The notes beneath the pieces were generated by a model that saw nothing but the letters and a program-made list of their open reading frames with translations, searched no databases and was not told the DNA's origin. Shown in pieces: positions 43,402 through 51,264 of a DNA stretch of 64,000 nucleotides. Within the stretch, counting starts at the first letter, position 1, and each line of letters begins with the position of its first letter. The translations under genes and the position numbers were made by a program. This DNA is from JBCBKP01 sp038521625 (GTDB lineage Bacteria > Planctomycetota > Phycisphaerae > Phycisphaerales > UBA1924), in contig JBCBKP010000015.1 of assembly GCA_038521625.1 (NCBI GenBank), forward strand, positions 1-64,000. Reading direction: 5' to 3'.

Positions 43402-45687
43402 GAGCACGATCGTCTCGGTGAGCCCGCCGACCGAGATCACGAACTCGCCCGGCTCGAAGACCGCGTTGCCGTCGCGGTCGACCGTCATGAACGCGTCGCG
43501 CGGCAGCACGAAGCCGACGCGATCAGACGCGCCGGCCGCGATCTCCGTTCGCTCGAAGGCCTTGAGCCGCTTGACGCGGGGCGTGACCGAGGACACCGCG
43601 TCGGTCACATAGACCTGCACGACCTCGGCCGCGTCTCTGTCGCCCGAGTTGCGGACGCTCACGGTGACGTTCACGCCGCCGCCCGCGAGCTCGCGCACGC
43701 GCAGGCCGGAGTATCCGATCTCGGAGTAGCCGATGCCGAAGCCGAACTGGAAGAGCGGGTCGTACCCGTTGGGCGTCGAGCTGTCGGCGCCGACCCGCTC
43801 GCTGTGCTTGTGGTCGTAGGTCAGCAGCGCGTTGGGATGCCGGGGGTAACTGAACGGCAGGCGCCCGCTCGGGTTCACGTCCCCGGCGAGGATCTCCGCC
43901 AGCGCCGTGCCTCCGTGCGGGCCCGCGTGCCCGAGCCAGAGGATCGAGTCCAGGTCTGACTCGAACTCGCTCAGAATCCGTGGTCGGTTGGTGACCAGGC
44001 TCAGGATGACCGGTTTGCCGGTCGCGGCGAGCGCCTGCGCCAGCTCGACCTGGGGCGCCGACATCATCAGGCTGCCGAAGTCGCCGGGCTTCTCGACCGC
44101 GGGCAACTCGCCGAGGCAGAGCAGCACCACGTCAACGCCGCGTGCCGCGCGGACCGCGGCATCGATGTCGATCGCCTCCTCGTACTCGACACCCGGAACG
44201 TGGACGACGTTGCCCGAGCCGAACCGCTCACGCACCGCGTCAAGGACCGTGTCCGACGGCGGGTATAGGCGCTCGTCGGTCCCCTGCCATGAATAGCTCC
44301 ACGACCCGTGCAGCGCCACCTTGCTGTCCGACGTGGGGCCGGTGACGAGGATCCGAGTCCCGTCGCCAAGCGGCAGCGAGCCGCCGTTGCGGAGCAGCGT
44401 GATGCCCTGGCGGGCGGCTTCCAGGCTTGCCGCGTTCGACGCGGTGGACCCGATCTCGGCCCGATCCCGGCGAGACGGGATCTGCGACTCGAACAGGCCG
44501 AGTTCTTCCTTGAGCGACAGGATGCGCCGGACGGACTCGTCGATCCGAGACTCGCGGATCCGCCCCTCCTCGACGAGCTCGACCAGCAGGTCGGCGAAGC
44601 TCGTCGTGAGCGGCGTCATCGCCACGTCGATGCCGGCGGTGACCGCGAGGTAGGTCGCCTCTTTCTCGTTCGGTGCCACCTTGTGGTAGTTCACGAGCTT
44701 GTCGATGTCGGCCCAGTCCGTGACGACGACGCCCTCGAAGCCCATGTCGTCGCGCAGCAGTTCGGTCAGGATGCGGGGGTCGGCGTGCACCGGCACGCCG
44801 TTGACCTCGCCGGAGTTCACCATGACCGTGCGCACGCCGACGTCGAACGCCATCTCGAATGGCGGGATGAAGATCTCGGCCATCTCCGAGTCGCTGATGT
44901 ACGCGGGCGTCCGGTCGCGACCGGTGCGCGGCACCGAGTAGCCCAGGAAGTGCTTGCCGGTCGCGGCGACCGCGGTGGGGGCGCTCAGGTCGTCGCCCTG
45001 CATCCCCTCGATCGTCGCCGCGGCCAGCACGCCGGCGAGGTACGGGTCCTCGCCGAACGTCTCGAACGTGCGCGACCACGTCGGCATCCGCGCGATGTCG
45101 CAGACCGGCGCGAAGTTCCAGGTCAGCCCGACCGAGCGGGTCTCCGCGGCGGTGATCTCGCCGGCCGTGCGCGCCAGCTCGGGGTTCCAGGTCGCCGCGA
45201 GCGTGAGGTTGTGCGGGAAGATCGTGGCGCCGTTGACGTAGTTGGCGCCGTGCACCGAGTCGATGCCGTAGATCAGCGGGATCCCCAGGCGGGTCTCCTC
45301 GGTCGCGAGCTGCTGCAGCGTCCCGACGATCTCACGCCAGTACGCGGGGTCGAACGCGACGTCGTAGTTATTCAGGATCGAGCCGGTGCCGTACTCGACG
45401 ATGAGCCGGCGGGCCTCGGCCTCGTTGAGCTGGTGCTCCTGATCGGCCAGGCCGGGCTGCGAGCTGACCGTCTGCAGCGTGAGCTGCATCATCTGCCCGA
45501 CCTTCTCCTCGAGCGTCATCTCGGAGAGCAGACGCTCGACGCGGTCGCGCCCGGCCCGGTCGATCTCGGCGCCGCCCCGCCCGCCGTGCGCGGCGGTCTG
45601 GCAGCCGACCGTGCCGGCGAGGGCAAGAAGTGTCCCCGCGGCGCTCGCCGCGGCCCAATGACGACGCGTGGTCCCGCGCTCGAGCAT
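43396..45687 (-). CDS. GH3 beta-glycosidase, exported lipoprotein-like
   Basis: 763-aa GH3 hydrolase with the BglX-type layout: an N-terminal TIM barrel (MTLEEKVGQMMQLT, GIDSVHGANYVNGATIFPHN, CDIARMPTWSRTFETFGEDP), nucleophile D324 in VVVTDWADIDKL, the alpha/beta sandwich domain (GSWSYSWQGTDERL), and a C-terminal Fn3-like domain (VSVRNSGDRDAAEVVQVYV). The N-terminus ends in TVGC (C29), a possible but non-ideal lipobox. Beta-glucosidase or related exo-activity on oligosaccharides is expected. It lies 36 bp downstream of the pseudopilin gene, so the two probably share a transcript. Confidence 0.93.
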   Translation of the reverse strand: MLERGTTRRHWAAASAAGTLLALAGTVGCQTAAHGGRGGAEIDRAGRDRVERLLSEMTLEEKVGQMMQLTLQTVSSQPGLADQEHQLNEAEARRLIVEYGTGSILNNYDVAFDPAYWREIVGTLQQLATEETRLGIPLIYGIDSVHGANYVNGATIFPHNLTLAATWNPELARTAGEITAAETRSVGLTWNFAPVCDIARMPTWSRTFETFGEDPYLAGVLAAATIEGMQGDDLSAPTAVAATGKHFLGYSVPRTGRDRTPAYISDSEMAEIFIPPFEMAFDVGVRTVMVNSGEVNGVPVHADPRILTELLRDDMGFEGVVVTDWADIDKLVNYHKVAPNEKEATYLAVTAGIDVAMTPLTTSFADLLVELVEEGRIRESRIDESVRRILSLKEELGLFESQIPSRRDRAEIGSTASNAASLEAARQGITLLRNGGSLPLGDGTRILVTGPTSDSKVALHGSWSYSWQGTDERLYPPSDTVLDAVRERFGSGNVVHVPGVEYEEAIDIDAAVRAARGVDVVLLCLGELPAVEKPGDFGSLMMSAPQVELAQALAATGKPVILSLVTNRPRILSEFESDLDSILWLGHAGPHGGTALAEILAGDVNPSGRLPFSYPRHPNALLTYDHKHSERVGADSSTPNGYDPLFQFGFGIGYSEIGYSGLRVRELAGGGVNVTVSVRNSGDRDAAEVVQVYVTDAVSSVTPRVKRLKAFERTEIAAGASDRVGFVLPRDAFMTVDRDGNAVFEPGEFVISVGGLTETIVLD

Positions 45688-45723
45688 GTCAGGTCTCCGG
45701 ATGTGCGTGTTCTGGTCCCGCGA

Positions 45724-46722
45724 TCAGCGGTACGAGCGATGCTGATTGAGGAAGCCGTAGAGTTCGCCGTTGTTGAGTCTCTGGACCGCCCCGGTTCCGC
45801 CGGCCGATTGCGCGCCGAAGAACTGGAACCAGGCCGTTCCCCCGCCTTCGACGAGGTAGTAGTACCAGTCCTTGTAGCTGGAATCGACATTGGTTCCGGT
45901 CATCTCGGGCTCGTCGGATAGCTCGCCCTGGTTCGGCCTAAGAGAGGTCACGGTGCCATCGGCGTTGGCGATGTGTCCCGCACCGCTGTGGCGCGCCGTG
46001 AGCTGGTCCTCACCGGCCCACTCGGCGTCCTGAAAGCTGCCATCCGAAGGGAGCGCCGGTGGCGAGAACTCGTTCGTCTGGCTCTTGTCATAGGCGTTGA
46101 AGAGCCGGTTGTGCTCCTCCACGAACACCGGAATACCGCGGTAGATCGTCAGTGTTTCTTCCCACTCGTTCTGACCACGCCCCGCGAGCAGGAAGCTCGG
46201 AGCCTGCTCTCTGAACCCATTTACCGTGCGGTCGATGTACGCGATCTTGTTGTCCGTATCGAGCCGAGCACCCTGCACGCCACGCATCAGGCTGTAGTCC
46301 GAGTCCAGATCGATGTCTGGGAGGTTGAAATAGAGATTCCGGACGTCGGTTCCGTAGACGCTCTGGCGGCGGTTCTTGGGGCAGCCCAGCACGGAGCTGG
46401 CGTTCTCGATGTACTGCGCGATCGCGCCCGGCCGCCAATCCTCCTTCGGGACGGCGTCCGGATCGCCGACCGGCCAGCCGTTCGGGGTGTTCTCGACCCG
46501 CTTGAGCCAGGTCCGGCGATCCCAGATGAACTCGCGGTTGTCGTTGGCGTAGACATTGGTCGCCAGCCCGAGCTGACGCAAGTTGGAGAGGCATGCCACC
46601 GTCCGCCCGCTCTCCCGGGCCTGCCCCAGGGCGGGCACCAGGATCCCGATCAGCAGCGCGATGATCGCGATCACCACGAGGAGCTCGATCAAGGTAAACC
46701 CGCCGCGGCGATCTGATGACAT
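45724..46722 (-). CDS. Type II secretion-type pseudopilin (planctomycete prepilin family)
   Basis: 332-aa protein with a class III prepilin leader: GGFTLIELLVVIAIIALLIG, where cleavage occurs after the second Gly and E5 follows. The hydrophobic helix ends near residue 30, and the rest is an extracytoplasmic domain with a tail RHSGAGHIANADGTVTSL, the H-X9-DG style of planctomycete DUF1559-like pilins. AAGGAG is eight bases before the start ATG. It heads a two-gene unit with GH3; the neighbouring intergenic region carries operator-like palindromes. Confidence 0.85.
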   Translation of the reverse strand: MSSDRRGGFTLIELLVVIAIIALLIGILVPALGQARESGRTVACLSNLRQLGLATNVYANDNREFIWDRRTWLKRVENTPNGWPVGDPDAVPKEDWRPGAIAQYIENASSVLGCPKNRRQSVYGTDVRNLYFNLPDIDLDSDYSLMRGVQGARLDTDNKIAYIDRTVNGFREQAPSFLLAGRGQNEWEETLTIYRGIPVFVEEHNRLFNAYDKSQTNEFSPPALPSDGSFQDAEWAGEDQLTARHSGAGHIANADGTVTSLRPNQGELSDEPEMTGTNVDSSYKDWYYYLVEGGGTAWFQFFGAQSAGGTGAVQRLNNGELYGFLNQHRSYR

Positions 46723-46763
46723 GCAACACACTCCTTGCTTTCCACTGGGCCTCACCCAGGTAT

Positions 46764-46791
46764 ACGGTTACAGTACCGTAACTGTTTCCGG
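46764..46791. promoter_or_regulatory. Candidate LacI operator region, site B
   Basis: Two overlapping palindromes in the divergent region between the pseudopilin and GH16/CBM6 genes. ACGGTTAC-N6-GTAACTGT (46764-46785) has two inverted GTTAC/GTAAC half-sites. CCGTAACTGTTTCCGG (46776-46791) matches sites A and C. Compared with A, the outer bases change symmetrically (CCT..AGG to CCG..CGG), which keeps the dyad. Confidence 0.5.
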
Positions 46792-46916
46792 CTGACAACG
46801 CGCCGCGTTGCAGCCACGATCCGGCCGGCCGCGAATCCGTCCCCGGGATCGGCCGCCCGGCCGTGTCGCCGACAGTCCAGCCGCGTGGTGATCGCACCCT
46901 CAAGAAGGTCCGTTTG

Positions 46917-48404
46917 ATGTATCAGCACAAGACCCTCCTCGCCGCAGTCGCCATCCTCTCGGGCCCCGTGGCCGCGCAGGACTACGAGCTCGTCTGGTCG
47001 AACGAGTTCAACGGCACGACCGAGGAGGCCCTCCAGGACTGGTCCTTCCAGACCGGCAACGGCTGCAACATCGGCCTCTGCGGCTGGGGCAACAACGAGC
47101 GGCAGAACTACACCAGCCAGACCGGCCCGAGCGGAAACCTCTATACGGACAACGGCGACCTGGTCTTCGTGGCCCGCCGGACCCAGAGCGGCGGCTACAC
47201 CTCGGCCCGGATCCGCACGATCGGCAAGCAGGAGTTCCTCTACGGCCGTTTCGAGGCCCGGGCCAGAATCCCCAGCACCCCGGGCGTCTGGCCCGCGATC
47301 TGGATGCTGCCCCAGAACGCCCCGGGCAGCAATCAGGCCCTGTACGGCACCTGGCCGAAGAGCGGCGAGCTGGACATCATGGAGTCGGCCGACTTCGCAG
47401 ACAAGATCCAGGGCACGGCCCACTTCGGCTTTACGTTCCCGGGCGTCGTCCGCAGCGGCGGGCAGGTCCTGGGCGACTTCGACGACGGCTACCACGTCTT
47501 CGCGATGGAGTGGGATCCGGACAGCGTCCGGTGGTTCCTGGACGGCGTCCAGTACCACGAGATGACCAGCGCGCAGTGGTTCAGCGAGAGCGCCCCGGGC
47601 AACAGCCGGGCGCCCTTCGACCAGCCGTTCTACCTGCTGATGAACATCGCCGTCGGCGGCAACTTCCCCGAGCTGAGCCCCGACTTTGGCACGTGGCCGC
47701 AGGAGATGCGTGTGGACTACGTCCGGGTCTACCAGCGCAACCAGCGCGGCTTCGGCGGCGTCTCCGGGGCGATCCCGGGCCGGATCGAGGCGGAGGCGTA
47801 CGACCTCGGCGGCGCGGGCGTCGCGTACGAGGACAGCGATCCGACGAACAACGGCGGGGCGTTCCGGCCCGACGAGGGCGTGGACATCCAGGCCATCGGC
47901 GGCGGGGGCTTCAACGTCGGCTGGATCGAGCCGGGCGAGTGGATCGAGTACACGGTCAACATCTCGAGCCCGGGCACCTACCGCGTGACCTCGCGGGTCG
48001 CGTCCGACTCCGGCGGCGGCTCGTTCCGCCTCGAGTTCGACGGTGTCGATCGGACCGGCGACATCCTCGCGCCGGACACCGGCGGGTGGCAGACCTGGAC
48101 GCAGGTCGCCAGCGACCACGCGCTCCCCGGCGGCCTCCACGTCATGCGTTTCCAGAATACCTCGGACCAGGGCGAGGGCTTCAACATCGACTGGATCGAC
48201 TTCGAACTGCTCGCGGTCGACTGCGGCGCCGACGTGAACTCGGACGGCGTCAGCGACGGGCAGGACTTCGACGCGTTCCTGCAAATCTGGTCCCTCGGAT
48301 GCGTTACGACGCCCTGCTCGGCGGATCTCGACGACGACGACCAGGCGACCGTCTTCGATCTGATGATTTTCTTGGACGCGCTCGACGGCAATTGCCCATC
48401 TTGA
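46917..48404 (+). CDS. GH16-CBM6 glycoside hydrolase with dockerin-like C-terminus
   Basis: 495-aa exported enzyme. After the signal peptide (about residues 1-20) the GH16 domain (20-275) has the catalytic ELDIME motif with E151, D153 and E156, the laminarinase-like pattern. A CBM6-type beta-sandwich (about 285-430; RIEAEAYDLGGAGV, GWIEPGEWIEYTVN) is followed by DVNSDGVSDGQDFDAFLQIW and DLDDDDQATVFDLMIFLDAL, two EF-hand-like dockerin repeats with their acidic loops retained. This makes it the most dockerin-like of the tagged proteins here. ATG 46917 follows AAGG by nine bases. Beta-1,3-glucanase or galactanase activity is likely. Confidence 0.92.
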   Translation: MYQHKTLLAAVAILSGPVAAQDYELVWSNEFNGTTEEALQDWSFQTGNGCNIGLCGWGNNERQNYTSQTGPSGNLYTDNGDLVFVARRTQSGGYTSARIRTIGKQEFLYGRFEARARIPSTPGVWPAIWMLPQNAPGSNQALYGTWPKSGELDIMESADFADKIQGTAHFGFTFPGVVRSGGQVLGDFDDGYHVFAMEWDPDSVRWFLDGVQYHEMTSAQWFSESAPGNSRAPFDQPFYLLMNIAVGGNFPELSPDFGTWPQEMRVDYVRVYQRNQRGFGGVSGAIPGRIEAEAYDLGGAGVAYEDSDPTNNGGAFRPDEGVDIQAIGGGGFNVGWIEPGEWIEYTVNISSPGTYRVTSRVASDSGGGSFRLEFDGVDRTGDILAPDTGGWQTWTQVASDHALPGGLHVMRFQNTSDQGEGFNIDWIDFELLAVDCGADVNSDGVSDGQDFDAFLQIWSLGCVTTPCSADLDDDDQATVFDLMIFLDALDGNCPS

Positions 48405-48479
48405 CAAGGGCTTGCGCGGATCGCGAGAAATCTTGAGCTGACGGCGGAAATGCGCTTCTCCGGCGCAGAAACGCTGATA

Positions 48480-48495
48480 CCTTAACTGTTCCAGA
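48480..48495 (+). promoter_or_regulatory. Candidate LacI operator, site C
   Basis: CCTTAACTGTTCCAGA matches site A at 13 of 16 positions. It lies in the region before the secreted-protein gene at 48605. Just after it (48497-48517) is an imperfect hairpin GAACCGC/GCGGGTTC that could act as terminator or attenuator. Confidence 0.45.
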
Positions 48496-48604
48496 GGAAC
48501 CGCTTTCATGCGGGTTCTCTTTGTTCGGAGTGTGATCAGGGGTTCTCGGTACGGCGGTCGCGGTCGCGTCCGGCCGCCCGGGTTCACAAGGAGATGTGCA
48601 GAAC

Positions 48605-49657
48605 ATGGGACGCATGAAGACGATCGCCGCCGTCGCGGCGCTGCTCGCCGCGGGCACGGCCAACGCCCAGAACCTTCTCGTCAACGGCGATCTGGAGACC
48701 GCCGGCTTCCCGTCGGCCAGCGTGCCGTTCGCCAACTGGGACACGTTCACCTCCCCGGCGTTCCCGCTGATCGACCCGGCGTCGATGGACGGCCCGAGCG
48801 ACGGCACCCGCGTTGGCTTCCTCGCGGCCATCAACGGCGGCCCGGGCGTTCAGGGCGACACCCTGATCCAGCAGATGGGCATCGCGGTCACCCCGGGCAC
48901 CAACTACTTCGCCTCCGCCCGCGCGTTGAACCCCAGCACCGGCTACCTCGGTGACCCCAACACCGGTCCGCTGCGTCCGATCGGCGGCAGCCCGCTGCTC
49001 GGGCACGCCCCGCTGCTGATCGTTGATTTCTTCGACAGCGGCGGCCTGAACGTCGGGAGCGCTCAGACCGCCCTGGTCGCGCTCGATCCGGTGAACTTCG
49101 ACAACCCGGGCCCCGAGTTCACGCCGCTCGACACGTACGTCGACGCCTCGTTCCCGATCACCGCGCCCGCGGGCGCCGCGACGGCCAACGTGACGCTCCT
49201 GCTCGTGACGTTCGGTTCGCCCGGCGGCGGCGTCATCATCGACGACATCTTCTTCGGCGAGAACGTCACGCAGCCGGCTGTCGCGGTCAACGCCCCGACC
49301 TTCACGCTCATCGGCACGCCGACGACCATCACCGGCAACGCGAGCGATCCCGACGGGTCGGTCACGGACGTCTCGCTCGCGATCGGCGCACTGGACCTCG
49401 GCTCGGTCGCGATCGACGTGAACGGCGACTTCTCTCGGACGCTGACGCCCGCCGAGTCCGCCCAGCTGGTCGAGGGGCCGAACACGGTTACCGCGACGGC
49501 GACCGACAACGACAACAACATGGTCTCCGCCGATGCGCCGACCACGGCCATCAACATCTTCGATCCGGACGAGGACGGCGCCCCGGTCACCGCCTTCGAC
49601 ATCCTCGCGATCCTGCAGGCGTACGACGCCGAGCAGGCCCGCCTGGCCAACCCGTAA
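48605..49657 (+). CDS. Secreted protein with carbohydrate-binding-like and Ig-like domains
   Basis: 350-aa exported protein. The signal peptide ends in ANAQ; next comes NLLVNGDLETAGFP, the start of a jelly-roll module of the carbohydrate-binding kind. About residues 220-300 form an Ig-like repeat (ITGNASDPDGSVTDVSL). The C-terminus NIFDPDEDGAPVTAFDILAILQAYD looks like a single half-dockerin. AAGGAG lies 11 bases before the ATG at 48605. It is the first of three closely spaced secreted-protein genes and probably binds glycans rather than cutting them. Confidence 0.8.
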   Translation: MGRMKTIAAVAALLAAGTANAQNLLVNGDLETAGFPSASVPFANWDTFTSPAFPLIDPASMDGPSDGTRVGFLAAINGGPGVQGDTLIQQMGIAVTPGTNYFASARALNPSTGYLGDPNTGPLRPIGGSPLLGHAPLLIVDFFDSGGLNVGSAQTALVALDPVNFDNPGPEFTPLDTYVDASFPITAPAGAATANVTLLLVTFGSPGGGVIIDDIFFGENVTQPAVAVNAPTFTLIGTPTTITGNASDPDGSVTDVSLAIGALDLGSVAIDVNGDFSRTLTPAESAQLVEGPNTVTATATDNDNNMVSADAPTTAINIFDPDEDGAPVTAFDILAILQAYDAEQARLANP

Positions 49658-49688
49658 TCGGACTACAGCCACTCAAAGGAGACTTCGC

Positions 49689-50411
49689 ATGACCAGATCA
49701 GCACTGATTCTCGCGGCGACGGCCGGCCTCGCGTCGGCGCAGAGCGCCTCGGTCCAGCTCATGCCGGCCTCGCCGACCGCGGCGCCGGGTGAGACCGTTT
49801 CGGTCGAGATCCTCGTCAGCTACGACGCCGGCGGCGCGTCGGGCGGGATCTTCGGCGGCGGCCTCTACGGCTTCGGCGTCGACGTCTCGTCGGGTTCGTC
49901 CGACGGCGCCCTCGCCAACCCGGGCGTCTCGGACTCGCTGCTCGCGGGCTCGACGACGCAGCTGACCCCGTCCGATCTGCGGATCGGCGGCACCGTCGGG
50001 CTGATGCCGCCGGTGATCGAGATGCCACCGTTCTCGGTCGCCTCGTTCGACGTTCAGGTCGGCGCCGGCGCTGCCATCGGCAGCACCATCTCGCTCTCGG
50101 CGACGGGCGGCGTGATCGTCGCGGTCGCCAGCGACCTCGCCGTGTTCTCGTCGAACCCGGGCCCGGGCCAGTCCCAGCTCGCCCCGATCGCGGCGTCGAT
50201 CATGGTCGAGGAGGCCAACCCGGGCTGCAACCAGTTCGACCTCGTCGAGCCGTTCGGCGTCATCAGCCAGGCGGACGTGGCCGAGTTCTTGAGCCTGTTC
50301 TTCGCGAACTCGCCGATCGTCGCGGTCTACGCGGCGCCGGAGAACGTCGTCTCGCAGGCCGATGTCGCGGCCTTCGTCGACGGGTTCTTCGCGGGCTGCC
50401 CGACGCAGTAG
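49689..50411 (+). CDS. Secreted cohesin-like protein with dockerin-like tag
   Basis: 240-aa exported protein. AAAGGAG is eight bases before the ATG. The N-terminal domain after the signal peptide (SVQLMPASPTAAPGETVSVE, then LYGFGVDVS) resembles cohesin or CBM2/3-type beta-sandwiches. The C-terminus is the two-unit tag FGVISQADVAEFLSLFF and SQADVAAFVDGFF, ending in Cys. If the first domain is a cohesin, it could bind dockerin-like tags of other proteins in this locus (inference, low certainty). Confidence 0.75.
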   Translation: MTRSALILAATAGLASAQSASVQLMPASPTAAPGETVSVEILVSYDAGGASGGIFGGGLYGFGVDVSSGSSDGALANPGVSDSLLAGSTTQLTPSDLRIGGTVGLMPPVIEMPPFSVASFDVQVGAGAAIGSTISLSATGGVIVAVASDLAVFSSNPGPGQSQLAPIAASIMVEEANPGCNQFDLVEPFGVISQADVAEFLSLFFANSPIVAVYAAPENVVSQADVAAFVDGFFAGCPTQ

Positions 50412-50420
50412 GAACCAACC

Positions 50421-50455
50421 GGGCCACCCCCGGGCGAGAGCCCGGCGGGGCCTTT
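50421..50455 (+). terminator. Terminator-like hairpin
   Basis: GGCC-A-CCCC-C-GGGC pairs with GCCC-GGCGGGGCC around a GAGA loop, followed by TTTC. It lies 10 bases after the stop of the cohesin-like gene and has a weak T tract. Confidence 0.65.
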
Positions 50456-50527
50456 CGGAGTGTGCGTCATCACTCTGCCACAACGTGCCGTGCGAGAGCG
50501 CGGGGGAACTTTCGAGAGGATTGAGTC

Positions 50528-51169
50528 ATGAAGAACATGAGTGTGCTCGCCCTGGCGGCCTTCGCCGGCGCCGCGAGCGGTCAGAACCTGCTCTCCAACG
50601 CGGGTTTCGAGATGGCCCTCAACTACGACGGCAACTCCGTCGGCAACTGGAACGCCTTCTTCGGCGGCGCCGACTTCCAGCAGGCCGAGGTCGTCGACCC
50701 GCTCGGCAGTTCGCCCGCCGCGGCCCCGACCGAGGGCGCGCTCGCCCTCCAGATCGGCACCTTCAACACGTCGGACACGTTCGTCGGCGTCGTGCAGAAC
50801 GTGGGCGGCATCGCCGCCGGGACCGAGTACACCTTCAGCTTCGACGCCCGCCAGGTCGTCCAGAACGGCGCGTTTGTCGAGTTCCGCATCGAGTGGCTCG
50901 ATTCGGGCGGCAACTTCGTCGGCGGCCAGTTCGACCTGAACACCGGCATCACCGGCAGCCTCACCGACGCTTTCCAGGGGTTCTCGCTGTCCGCCGTCGC
51001 GCCGGTCGGCGCCGTCGCGGCGAACGCGGTCATCGCCGCGCAGACCTTCGGCTCGAACGCGCCGTTCGAGGGCTTCTTCCAGTTCGACAACGCCTCGTTC
51101 ATCCCGGCACCGGGCGCCGCCGCGGCGTTCGGACTCGTCGGCCTTGCCGCGACGCGCCGGCGTCGCTGA
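50528..51169 (+). CDS. Secreted PEP-CTERM-like protein sharing the GH16 N-terminal module
   Basis: 213-aa exported protein made of one carbohydrate-binding-like module. Its body is strikingly similar to residues 21-195 of the GH16 protein at 40593: both have the GNW.AFFGGA.FQQAE.VDP segment, VEWLD.GG.FVGGQFDLN and PFEGFFQFD. The tail PAPGAAAAFGLVGLAA then RRRR is a PEP-CTERM-type sorting signal (PAP, hydrophobic stretch, basic cluster). The N-terminal signal peptide ends at ASGQ. It is followed by a strong terminator at 51203. Confidence 0.85.
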   Translation: MKNMSVLALAAFAGAASGQNLLSNAGFEMALNYDGNSVGNWNAFFGGADFQQAEVVDPLGSSPAAAPTEGALALQIGTFNTSDTFVGVVQNVGGIAAGTEYTFSFDARQVVQNGAFVEFRIEWLDSGGNFVGGQFDLNTGITGSLTDAFQGFSLSAVAPVGAVAANAVIAAQTFGSNAPFEGFFQFDNASFIPAPGAAAAFGLVGLAATRRRR

Positions 51170-51202
51170 TTGACAGACTGACTGCACACTCCAGTCTTGG
51201 GA

Positions 51203-51235
51203 GGCCCGGGCTTCGGCCCGGGCCTTTCTGTTTTT
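51203..51235 (+). terminator. Strong rho-independent terminator
   Basis: Perfect 9-bp stem GGCCCGGGC / GCCCGGGCC with a TTCG tetraloop, followed by TTTCTGTTTTT. It lies 34 bases after the stop of the PEP-CTERM-like gene and 30 bases before the end of the convergent lacI gene. Confidence 0.9.
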
Positions 51236-51264
51236 GAACGTGGCGGCGCCCGAAGGCCGGGAGG

